This document shows, one piece after another, positions 7,779 through 13,440 of a stretch of 13,440 nucleotides of DNA; the first letter of the stretch is position 1; every line of letters starts with the position of its first letter. A program made the position numbers and the translations under genes. The notes beneath the pieces were generated by a model, which saw nothing but the letters and a program-made list of their open reading frames with translations, searched no databases and was not told the DNA's origin. The stretch comes from Clostridiales bacterium. Lineage in GTDB: Bacteria > Bacillota > Clostridia > Oscillospirales > Acutalibacteraceae. The DNA lies in assembly GCA_021202245.1 (NCBI GenBank), contig JAJQDK010000011.1, positions 1 through 13,440 on the forward strand, given 5' to 3'.

Positions 7779-8573
7779 TTATTCTAAAATTTTATCAAGC
7801 TCTAAAACCATTTTTTCGGCAATCTCGTATGAATTGCCGTTTGTTACCGAAGCAAGCAGCGCTTTTATATTTTCTTCAAAATCATCAGGCAGTTTTCTGC
7901 ATAATTTTACGCAAAGCTCTGTCAGACGTTTTTCTCCCGGGTGAGTAATCTCATTTACCGCAAAAATAATATCAAAGCAGCTTGCAAGAAATTCCGTAAT
8001 GCGATGATGAACGCTTACAAGGTCATTGCGCATCTCGGCTTTTTTTATCTGTTTGTCATAGGACGGCAGCGTTCCGCTGAGAAGCTTGCGGTTGTTTTCA
8101 ATTATATTGTGTTTAAGCTTTTCGGGATACGGTACAGTATACTTTTTTTGCAGCGCCGAAAAATTTCCGGATTTGTCAAACAAAGCTTTGCAGGTTACTA
8201 TGTTGTGCCAAAAGCAGGTAGTGTAACCGTTAAACGGCGTTCCGTCCTCGACAACGGCTTTTAGGTATCGCTCAAACATTGTTAAGTCACGATAAATTAT
8301 GTCTATATTCACGCCGTTGTTCATAACGCAGTTGTCCTCCGACTCCCAATACCGGTTGCCGATTTCCGCATCACGGCAAAACGGAGCGAGCGCGTGCCCC
8401 CGCTTTTCGGGCGTAAGCTCCGAAGCGCAGTAAACATAAATGTCATAATCCGATTTCCCGTCGCAGCAGCCTGTTGCACGTGAACCGCCGAGCGCAACAG
8501 CGTCAACCTCATTAAGCTGCCGCAGCGCATTAACTATCTGATTAAAGTTGGTGTCGATAGGATTTTCACTCAT
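7779..8573 (-). CDS. Nucleotidyltransferase-fold protein (DUF4037-like)
   Basis: A 264-residue soluble protein with a polymerase-beta-type nucleotidyltransferase domain at the N-terminus. It shows the GGSRATG helix-turn (Gly29-Gly30-Ser31), the metal-binding pair Asp42-x-Asp44 in SDYDIYVY, and a third acidic residue, Asp91, in NIDIIYRD. These are the catalytic marks of enzymes that transfer a nucleotide from NTP to a small molecule or protein, such as aminoglycoside adenylyltransferases. The helical C-terminal half (about 150-264) resembles the DUF4037 type of partner domain. The substrate is unknown; antibiotic resistance is possible but not shown. GGGAG sits eight bases before the ATG. It lies 24 bases after the lysozyme gene on the same strand, so it is probably the last gene of that transcript. 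Confidence 0.75.
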   Translation of the reverse strand: MSENPIDTNFNQIVNALRQLNEVDAVALGGSRATGCCDGKSDYDIYVYCASELTPEKRGHALAPFCRDAEIGNRYWESEDNCVMNNGVNIDIIYRDLTMFERYLKAVVEDGTPFNGYTTCFWHNIVTCKALFDKSGNFSALQKKYTVPYPEKLKHNIIENNRKLLSGTLPSYDKQIKKAEMRNDLVSVHHRITEFLASCFDIIFAVNEITHPGEKRLTELCVKLCRKLPDDFEENIKALLASVTNGNSYEIAEKMVLELDKILE

Positions 8574-8597
8574 GATAAAAACTCCCGTAAAATTACC

Positions 8598-9515
8598 TTA
8601 ATATCCGTTATATCCGTTTTGGGTGATTATTGTGGGATAATCAACAAGGCACTTGTTCATATCACAGTCGCCGTTTATTCCGCTTACGGTGCCGTCGGAG
8701 GCATATTGCCAGACGTCGCACTCAATATTCATTTCATCGTCGTACTCGGCGAGCCAAACGGTCTGCACATTGTCGAGCGAGCTTAAGTCAATGAGATTGT
8801 TGAAGAAATATTGATTCGAGTAAACGCCTACATAATAATTGTATTCTGTCATAGAGTCGGCAAAGGCGTTGATGATAGAGGTCAGTTTTGATTTTGTATA
8901 ATTTGTATGTAAGCTGTCCTCAACGTCCAAAAATACCGGAAGCTCAAAGGTCTTGCCGGCAATCGCTTCACGGAACACCTCGGCTTCAAGCTCGGCGTCC
9001 GATTCATCGGCGGCGTAGCTGTACCAATATGCGCCGACATACAGTCCGGCTTTTTTTGCGGCTGCGTAGTTTTGCTCAAAATAAACGTCCTTTTGCGAAA
9101 TTTCGTTTCCGTAGCCCGCACGGATAATTACAAAGTCGTAGCCGTCAGCCTTGACCTGCTCAAAGTCAATCTCTCCCTGCCATTTTGAAACGTCAATTCC
9201 GTCCATCGGCACAAATCCCACGGGAGTGGGGTTCAGCCCGACTATGCTCTGTTGCAAAAAGGTTGCGTCCGCAACGGATATAACTCCGTCGCCGTTTAAT
9301 TCGGCAATCACGCTCAGCATACCGCTGCTTTCAAGCGTGCCGGATACCATTCTTTGCAGCATGGTTACATCGCTTACGGTTATCATTCCGTCGCCGTCCA
9401 AATCTCCTTGCTTGCGCACATATGCGTTTGCTGCCACCGTGCAGCTCATTGCAAGAGCAACGGCGAGAACCAGCGCCGAAAGCTTTTTGAAGCTTTTGCT
9501 TTTAAATATTTTCAT
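8598..9515 (-). CDS. Secreted GH25 lysozyme with N-terminal dockerin
   Basis: A 305-residue secreted enzyme that would cut the MurNAc-GlcNAc bond of peptidoglycan. The signal peptide covers residues 1-31 (KK, hydrophobic core, AANA cut before Tyr32). Next comes a type I dockerin-like module: two Ca-binding repeats, GDLDGDGMITVSDVTMLQRM (about 37-56) and AELNGDGVISVADATFLQQS (71-90), which bind cohesins on scaffoldin proteins. The GH25 domain runs from about 106 to 290: GIDVSKWQG with Asp108, VIIRAGYG, AYWYSY, PVFLDVED with the catalytic Asp197 and Glu199, VGVYSNQYFF, and a C-terminal DVWQYASDG. The key GH25 acids are present. Dockerins more often lie at the C-terminus, so this order is less usual. 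The start has GGAAGG six bases upstream. Its own promoter lies just upstream; the nucleotidyltransferase follows in the same transcript. Attachment to a cellulosome-like complex is inferred, as no cohesin is in the window. Confidence 0.92.
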   Translation of the reverse strand: MKIFKSKSFKKLSALVLAVALAMSCTVAANAYVRKQGDLDGDGMITVSDVTMLQRMVSGTLESSGMLSVIAELNGDGVISVADATFLQQSIVGLNPTPVGFVPMDGIDVSKWQGEIDFEQVKADGYDFVIIRAGYGNEISQKDVYFEQNYAAAKKAGLYVGAYWYSYAADESDAELEAEVFREAIAGKTFELPVFLDVEDSLHTNYTKSKLTSIINAFADSMTEYNYYVGVYSNQYFFNNLIDLSSLDNVQTVWLAEYDDEMNIECDVWQYASDGTVSGINGDCDMNKCLVDYPTIITQNGYNGY

Positions 9516-9562
9516 TTTGTACCTTCCGTTCTGTTAATTTATCGGGTTTTGCCGATGAATAA

Positions 9563-9591
9563 AGCATACAGCAGAAGCGGCATATTGTCAA
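9563..9591 (-). promoter_or_regulatory. Promoter of the dockerin-lysozyme gene
   Basis: On the minus strand a consensus TTGACA (9586-9591) and TATGCT (9563-9568) have a 17-bp spacer. It sits in the 82-base gap after the MATE gene, so the lysozyme can be expressed apart from it. I see no terminator for the MATE gene in that gap, so read-through is likely as well. Confidence 0.68.
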
Positions 9592-9597
9592 CAAAAA

Positions 9598-10980
9598 TCA
9601 ATCCTCGGTTTTTACCACACGCTTGCCCCTCCAGCTGCCTCTGATCCAGCGGATAAGCACTACAATTCCTCTGAAAATCTCGTCTATTCCCATCGCAATC
9701 CACACGCCGACAAGCCCCATATTCAGGACAATTCCCAGTATATACGCAATCAGCACGCTGAAACCCCACATTGAAAAGATTGCAAGCGCAGTAGGGAATT
9801 TAACGTCGCCCGCAGCTTTAAGGCTGTTGATGATAACCAGGTTGGTGGTTCTGCCGAATTCAAGGAAAATCGCCGTGAACATTATCGTTGAGCCAAGCTC
9901 GATAACGGCGGAATCGCTTGTAAACAGCGCAAAGGTGTACGGCGAAGCAAGCCAGTTTATGACGGCGATGCTTATGGAGATGACAAGACTGAACCGCATG
10001 GTTTTAAGCACACGCTTGTACGCAAAGTCATAATCGCCCCTGCCCACGCTGTGGCCCACTATAATCTGAGTTGCGTTTGCGGCGGCGAGAGCAATCATAT
10101 AGGTAAACATAGAGAGCATATTTGCGTAAATTTTGGTGTTGATTGCCACAATGCCCAGCGTATTCACCATAGCGGTAATTACAAGCTGAGAACATTCGTA
10201 GGAAATGTTTTCTCCGGCGGTTGGGATGCCGAGCGAGAGCATTTCTCTGAGTATTTTTTTCGGAAACGGTCTTAGATATTTTATGCTCAGACGTCCCTTG
10301 ATTACAACAAAAAAGTAAATCACGGCGGCGGTAAGGGCAAAAACACGGCTGAAGCAGGTTGACACCGCAGCCCCCGCCGTGCCGAGCCTCAGAGAGGTAA
10401 GGGGTCCGTACAAAAACAGATAATTTCCCAAAATATTTACAGCGTTCATTCCGAAGCCGAGAATCATTCCCATAATTGTTTTGCCGTTGCTTGCAAAAAT
10501 CTGACTGAATGCGTTTAAAATTGCCTGTGTAAAAATCGTGCCGCCCACAATTTTCATATATATATTTGCATCGCTGAGCATTTCGTCGGGCACCTGCATG
10601 GCGATAAGCAGCGGTCGGCTGAACAGAAAGACAACAACGCTTATCAGCACGCTCAGAGCAAGGTTAAAGCTGATTGCCACCGTGTAAATTCGGTTCATTT
10701 TATCCTTTTTTTCGCCGGCGCCGAGGTACTGGCTCACCATAATTCCCGTTGCGCTTGAAATAACCGTAAACGCAAGGGCCAAAAATCCCAGCACCGAATT
10801 TGCGTTGCCTATTGCGCCCACGGCGGTGTCCGAATAATTGGACAGCATAACGGTATCTATGTAGCCGAGCGAAACGCCTAAAAGCGAAGCAAAGAAAATC
10901 GGCCAGGCCAGGCTGAACACGCTTCTCTCAACCACATTGTCGCTTTTTCCTTTGTTTTTTCGGTGTTTAAAGACAGACAT
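9598..10980 (-). CDS. MATE family efflux transporter
   Basis: A 460-residue multidrug and toxic compound extrusion protein, normal length for the family (about 450) and consistent with 12 membrane helices in two MatE repeats. The first repeat begins near FSLAWPIFFASLLGVSLGYID, followed by the family-typical FTVISSATGIMVSQYLGAG; the second starts near LREMLSLGIPTAGENISYEC, with ALAAANATQIIVGHSVGRGD. These proteins export drugs, metabolites or lipid-like compounds from the cell using a Na+ or H+ gradient; the substrate cannot be told here. The C-terminus is basic (RGKRVVKTED) and cytoplasmic. The start has GGGGAG eight bases upstream. It is first in a leftward series with the lysozyme and nucleotidyltransferase, 82 bases before the former, and has its own promoter back to back with that of the LOG gene. 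Confidence 0.93.
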   Translation of the reverse strand: MSVFKHRKNKGKSDNVVERSVFSLAWPIFFASLLGVSLGYIDTVMLSNYSDTAVGAIGNANSVLGFLALAFTVISSATGIMVSQYLGAGEKKDKMNRIYTVAISFNLALSVLISVVVFLFSRPLLIAMQVPDEMLSDANIYMKIVGGTIFTQAILNAFSQIFASNGKTIMGMILGFGMNAVNILGNYLFLYGPLTSLRLGTAGAAVSTCFSRVFALTAAVIYFFVVIKGRLSIKYLRPFPKKILREMLSLGIPTAGENISYECSQLVITAMVNTLGIVAINTKIYANMLSMFTYMIALAAANATQIIVGHSVGRGDYDFAYKRVLKTMRFSLVISISIAVINWLASPYTFALFTSDSAVIELGSTIMFTAIFLEFGRTTNLVIINSLKAAGDVKFPTALAIFSMWGFSVLIAYILGIVLNMGLVGVWIAMGIDEIFRGIVVLIRWIRGSWRGKRVVKTED

Positions 10981-11043
10981 AGTGTTTTCTCCCCAAAATA
11001 TGGTAACCGCTTGAACCGAAACGGCTCAGTCGGAATATTTTTC

Positions 11044-11071
11044 AATATATGTGAGTAAAATAGAATTGCAA
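11044..11071 (-). promoter_or_regulatory. Promoter of the MATE gene
   Basis: On the minus strand TTGCAA (11066-11071) and TATATT (11044-11049) have a 16-bp spacer, about 65 bases before the MATE start. Its -35 is seven bases from the -35 of the divergent LOG promoter. Confidence 0.45.
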
Positions 11072-11078
11072 AATGATG

Positions 11079-11107
11079 TTGACCAAACAAAAATTGAATT
11101 GTATAAT
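11079..11107 (+). promoter_or_regulatory. Promoter of the LOG-family gene
   Basis: TTGACC (11079-11084) and a consensus TATAAT (11102-11107) have a 17-bp spacer. Transcription would start near 11114, 39 bases before the ATG. Confidence 0.65.
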
Positions 11108-11152
11108 AGCAGTAAGATTTAAATATAGTATATCAATCGGAAAGGAACATTT

Positions 11153-11749
11153 ATGGATATATGTGTTTTTGGCTCCTCAAGCGAGCAGATAGACCGAATA
11201 TACCTTGATTCCGCCGTGCATCTCGGAAAGAGCCTTGCAAAAAAGGGTCACGGCGTAATCTACGGCGCAGGCAAATACGGAATAATGGGAGCGGTGGCAC
11301 GCGGCGCAGCATCCGAAAACGGAAAGCTTGTCGGCGTAACTCCCCGATTTTTTGACGAGCTGGAGGTTATCTCTGACATTTGCACCGAGCTGATTTATAC
11401 CGAAACAATGCGTGAACGCAAGGCAATAATGGAGGACAGGGCAGACGCCTTCATTATCTGTGCGGGAGGAATGGGCACCTTTGAAGAGTTTTTTGAGGTG
11501 CTTACGCTCAAACAGCTTAACCGCCACTCAAAGGCTATTATAGTATATAACCTCAACGGCTACTATGACCCTATGATTGCCATGATGGAGAATGCGGTGC
11601 AGGAAAAATTTATGAGCGGCGACTGCAGCCGTCTGTTCTCCGTGGCACGCAGCGAGGACGAGGTGTTTGAACAGCTTGAAAGCTACGTTCCCTTTTCATA
11701 CAATAAGTATGATTTTCTTGATTGGAGCAAGGAGGAGCAAAATGGCTGA
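11153..11749 (+). CDS. LOG family protein (putative nucleoside-monophosphate phosphoribohydrolase)
   Basis: A 198-residue Rossmann-fold protein of the LOG (Lonely Guy) group. Characterised members cut the base from cytokinin riboside 5'-monophosphates or from AMP and similar nucleotides. It shows CVFGSSS at the start, the nucleotide loop GAGKYGIMG (38-46), MRERK with catalytic Arg89, and AGGMGTFEE with catalytic Glu112. The family text for the last motif is PGGxGTxxE; here Ala104 replaces Pro, a mild departure that need not abolish activity. Length matches the family (about 180-200). AAAGGA lies before the ATG. Its last eight bases overlap the next small gene, which points to translational coupling. 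The physiological substrate in this organism is unknown; nucleotide salvage or damage control is plausible. Confidence 0.88.
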   Translation: MDICVFGSSSEQIDRIYLDSAVHLGKSLAKKGHGVIYGAGKYGIMGAVARGAASENGKLVGVTPRFFDELEVISDICTELIYTETMRERKAIMEDRADAFIICAGGMGTFEEFFEVLTLKQLNRHSKAIIVYNLNGYYDPMIAMMENAVQEKFMSGDCSRLFSVARSEDEVFEQLESYVPFSYNKYDFLDWSKEEQNG

Positions 11750-11915
11750 TAACTGCGAGTTTTGCACACATTTTGTCAGTGACGACGAGCTTGGCGACTA
11801 CTGCGACATAAGCCTTGATGAGGATGAAATGGAGCGTTTCCTCACTCAAAACGTCAGTCAGTGCCATTATTTTCAGCTCTATGACGAATATAAAACAGTA
11901 AAAAAGCAAAATTAA
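11742..11915 (+). CDS. Small Cys-rich protein, DUF6472-like
   Basis: A 57-residue acidic protein with four cysteines: Cys6 and Cys9 in NCEFC, Cys21 in GDYCDIS and Cys41 in SQCHYF. The layout CxxC-x11-C-x19-C with an acidic LDEDEMERFL core and a DEYKTVKKQ tail fits the small clostridial family I recall as DUF6472; the label comes from memory and was not checked. Four cysteines suggest a bound Zn or Fe-S cluster, but no function is known. The start ATG at 11742 has AAGGAGG at 11729-11735 inside the LOG gene and overlaps the LOG stop by eight bases, so the two are translated together. A longer frame from 11667 lacks a ribosome site and lies wholly within the LOG gene. Confidence 0.78.
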   Translation: MADNCEFCTHFVSDDELGDYCDISLDEDEMERFLTQNVSQCHYFQLYDEYKTVKKQN

Positions 11916-11996
11916 GTGATTTTACAAATTTTTTAAATTTAGGGTGCTTTAATCCAAGGCGCAGGTCAAAATATCCCTTTTTTATTATTGTAGCTC

Positions 11997-12030
11997 AAAA
12001 ACCTCTTGTAATAAAGAGGTTTTTGCTTTT
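11997..12030 (+). terminator. Terminator after the LOG/small Cys-protein operon
   Basis: A perfect 11-bp stem AAAAACCTCTT/AAGAGGTTTTT (11997-12007 with 12014-12024) and six-base loop are followed by GCTTTT. It lies 81 bases past the small gene. The A-rich 5' arm would give a U-run on the other strand as well, but no leftward gene ends here. Confidence 0.78.
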
Positions 12031-12183
12031 ATATTGTCTAATATATTCTTATTGCAAAAAAAGTCATATGATGTAGAAAAAGACAACCACTTGATAAAAT
12101 CACTCTTTATCTGAAATGTTGCACAATTTGAAGCCCCGATAATTGTACATAAGAGAGAAAAATGAAAGACTGTCGAAAAAGAA
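12031..12183. other. AT-rich intergenic stretch without recognised features
   Basis: This stretch completes the 361-base gap between the small Cys-protein and the AWFT protein. It is AT-rich, and the only frame of any length (leftward) begins with low-complexity MYILYYFF and has no family likeness. I see no hairpin, riboswitch or repeat in it. Confidence 0.5.
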
Positions 12184-12212
12184 TTGAAATTTTTAAAAAA
12201 ATAATATAAAAT
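12184..12212 (+). promoter_or_regulatory. Promoter of the AWFT exported-protein gene
   Basis: TTGAAA (12184-12189) and TAAAAT (12207-12212) have a 17-bp spacer in strongly AT-rich DNA. The predicted leader is about 57 bases. The AT-richness raises the chance of an accidental match. Confidence 0.5.
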
Positions 12213-12276
12213 ATACATATCAAATTCTCAGGAGCAGTAAACACAACAAATTTAGGTTGCAGGGAGTGTTATAAAA

Positions 12277-13089
12277 ATGGGATTTTTCAATAAAGCTGTT
12301 GACAAAATGGTCAACGAGCGGGTCCCTTTGAGAAAAAGAAAAAGATTGATAGTGTTTATCGCAATCATCACACTCCTATCTATGACTACGGCAACAGTAG
12401 CCTGGTTTACCGTTAATACATTTGTTGGCGTTGACACTCTTGACGTACATATCAGCGTAAGCGCTCAGCTCAAAGTAGCTATGGACGATTACGGCACCGA
12501 CCTCGACAAATATACAAAGGTAATCACGAATGATATGATTGATGAATATCTTGCGGATTATGACACAAGTCTTGAGGACACGGTGCTTGACCCTGTCACC
12601 ACCACCGAGGGTACAACCTTTACCAATCAAAGAGGCACGGTCAGGGAGTCTAACAATCGTTCGTACCTTGAGTTTGAGTGCTATTTTATTGCAACCGAGG
12701 ATATGTGGGTTCATTTGACGACAGAAAGCACCGAATCCGGCAATGACGACGGCACCAAGGTCAGCACCGATTCCACCGGAGCGCAGGCAGATGTTGTCAA
12801 CTGCACAAGGGTTGATTTTTCAACCGAAACCAACGGCACGGCGATTTATGAGCCAAACAAGACCACGGCTGTAAACGGTCAGACCACATTTGATTTGCCG
12901 TCCGGCACAATGGTTTATTCAAACAACACAAGGATTTTCCACCTTGACCAGCTCACACCCACAAAGGTTACAATCCGCCTGTGGATTGACGGCGAGGACC
13001 CGCAGTGCGACGACGACGTTCAGGAAGCAGACCTTTCCGTTCAGCTCGGATTTATAGGCTGCGATGAAAACAACCAGCCCATTTCGTAA
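12277..13089 (+). CDS. Exported or membrane-anchored protein with AWFT (SipW/TasA-like) signature
   Basis: A 270-residue protein. A basic stretch (VPLRKRKR, 16-23) precedes one hydrophobic helix at about 24-42, ending in TTATVAWFTVN (37-47). The pattern (S/T)xAWFT just after the hydrophobic core is the mark of the SipW-type signal peptides of TasA/camelysin-like biofilm proteins and many clostridial surface proteins. The remaining 225 residues are extracellular, acidic, rich in Thr, Asn and Asp, with beta-strand-like alternation (for example FECYFIATEDMWVHLTTES and KVTIRLWIDGED), as in TasA-like beta-sandwich domains. There is no LPxTG sorting motif and no second helix. GGGAG lies ten bases upstream of the ATG. 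It is transcribed alone; no SipW-type peptidase is in the window. Whether the helix is cleaved or kept as an anchor cannot be told. A surface or biofilm role is inferred from the signature only. Confidence 0.7.
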   Translation: MGFFNKAVDKMVNERVPLRKRKRLIVFIAIITLLSMTTATVAWFTVNTFVGVDTLDVHISVSAQLKVAMDDYGTDLDKYTKVITNDMIDEYLADYDTSLEDTVLDPVTTTEGTTFTNQRGTVRESNNRSYLEFECYFIATEDMWVHLTTESTESGNDDGTKVSTDSTGAQADVVNCTRVDFSTETNGTAIYEPNKTTAVNGQTTFDLPSGTMVYSNNTRIFHLDQLTPTKVTIRLWIDGEDPQCDDDVQEADLSVQLGFIGCDENNQPIS

Positions 13090-13191
13090 TTGAAATGTAC
13101 ATATGAAAAGCTATGACCGCCGCATTTGCAAACGCTATAGTTATAAGCAACACTCACCACTGTGTGCAAGCGTATATTAACTATCGAATTT

Positions 13192-13215
13192 GTAGGGGCT
13201 GATATTATCCGCCCG
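13192..13215 (+). repeat. Palindromic intergenic repeat, copy 1
   Basis: A 24-base unit beginning GTAGGGGC and ending TATCCGCCCG. It is nearly self-palindromic: arms GGGCTGATA and TATCCGCCC differ from perfect pairing at one base. It matches copy 2 (13336-13359, opposite strand) at 22 of 24 bases. Such GTAGGGGCGG...CCGCCC units recall short dispersed repeats of clostridial genomes; only two copies can be seen here. Confidence 0.8.
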
Positions 13216-13216
13216 C

Positions 13217-13229
13217 ACGGCGGAGCCGT
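13217..13229. repeat. Small inverted repeat beside repeat copy 1
   Basis: ACGGC-GGA-GCCGT, a perfect 5-bp stem with a 3-base loop. It follows copy 1 directly and could be part of a larger repeat unit. No T run follows, so it is not a standard terminator for the AWFT gene. Confidence 0.4.
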
Positions 13230-13335
13230 CCTTATAAAAACTATAATTTTATTTAATAATTTTTTTGAATTTATATTTTAACATATACAGCTTTATCAAA
13301 GATTTAATCTAAATTAAAACATTCTGCCTTTACCT

Positions 13336-13359
13336 CGGGCGGATACTATCCGCCCCTAC
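13336..13359 (-). repeat. Palindromic intergenic repeat, copy 2
   Basis: The reverse-strand copy of the unit. Its core GGGCGGATA-C-TATCCGCCC (13337-13355) is a perfect 9-bp palindrome with a single central base. It is closer to the presumed consensus than copy 1. Confidence 0.82.
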
Positions 13360-13369
13360 GAGGTTGTGG

Positions 13370-13439
13370 GTCATCAAGTGACGGTACACAGTGGGAAACA
13401 TCACATATTTACTGACTTGGTTTTTCTTAAGTTGATGAC
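13370..13439. repeat. 8-bp inverted repeat at the window edge
   Basis: GTCATCAA (13370-13377) and TTGATGAC (13432-13439) are perfect inverted copies 54 bases apart. The stretch between has no recognisable gene. It could be the border of an element continuing past the window, or chance. Confidence 0.3.
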
Positions 13440-13440
13440 A

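Larger units (their letters stand above)
13192..13359. mobile_element. MITE-like segment bounded by inverted repeat copies
   Basis: The two 24-base copies lie in opposite orientation, 120 bases apart, enclosing DNA that is almost wholly A and T at about 13232-13320 and has no coding frame. This is the layout of a small non-autonomous element or a REP pair. No target-site duplication is obvious at the edges, so the mobile nature is a guess. Confidence 0.3.

Noticed and set aside
8888..9537. Rightward frames opposite the lysozyme gene
   Set aside because: Antisense to a protein with signal peptide, dockerin repeats and GH25 catalytic residues; no independent support.
11985..12218. Leftward 77-codon frame beginning MYILYYFFKN
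   Set aside because: Low-complexity product of AT-rich intergenic DNA; covers a terminator and a promoter of the other strand and has no ribosome site.
11916..12276. Riboswitch or small RNA in the gap before the AWFT gene
   Set aside because: Apart from the terminator hairpin I could not match any conserved riboswitch core.
1..13440. CRISPR array, prophage, conjugative element or toxin-antitoxin pair
   Set aside because: No regularly spaced direct repeats, integrase, phage structural gene or paired small toxin/antitoxin genes were seen.

Overview
The window looks like chromosomal DNA of a Gram-positive, strictly anaerobic gut or rumen clostridium, probably Ruminococcaceae/Oscillospiraceae. 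The reasons are a full-length NifJ-type pyruvate:ferredoxin oxidoreductase, the clostridial 'GGGtGRT' protein with its NifU-like partner, a dockerin-bearing secreted lysozyme typical of cellulosome-forming ruminococci, strong purine-rich Shine-Dalgarno sites, and TTGACA/TATAAT-type promoters with 16-18 bp spacers. The family placement is inference. The genetic code appears standard: TGG is used for Trp, and the LOG-family gene ends in TGA.

Layout. 1-325: possible tail of one tRNA, a complete tRNA-Leu(UAA) with its own terminator, then a decayed fragment resembling the end of a histidine kinase. 322-1092 (-): membrane acyltransferase of the HGSNAT_cat/DUF1624 type. 1332-3214 (+): a two-gene operon, NifU-like Fe-S scaffold plus GGGtGRT protein, with clear promoter and terminator. 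3220-3919 (+): HAD phosphatase interrupted by one in-frame TGA, with all catalytic motifs still present. 3995-7747 (+): monocistronic nifJ with promoter and terminator. 7779-10980 (-): MATE exporter, dockerin-GH25 lysozyme and nucleotidyltransferase, in transcription order; the lysozyme has its own promoter inside the gap after the MATE gene. 11044-11107: back-to-back promoters dividing the MATE gene from a rightward LOG-family gene and an overlapping small Cys-rich protein. 12184-13089 (+): a membrane-anchored or secreted protein with the 'AWFT' signature of SipW/TasA-like exported proteins. 13090-13440: AT-rich intergenic DNA holding two inverted copies of a palindromic repeat, MITE-like in look.

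How the genes fit together. NifJ takes pyruvate to acetyl-CoA and passes electrons to ferredoxin, and it carries three [4Fe-4S] clusters. The NifU-like/GGGtGRT pair a short distance upstream probably belongs to Fe-S or redox physiology, but its job is unknown, and it is the best candidate here for an undescribed system. The lysozyme, MATE exporter, membrane acyltransferase and AWFT protein all act at the cell envelope or outside. Nothing in the window indicates a prophage, a CRISPR array or an integrated plasmid.
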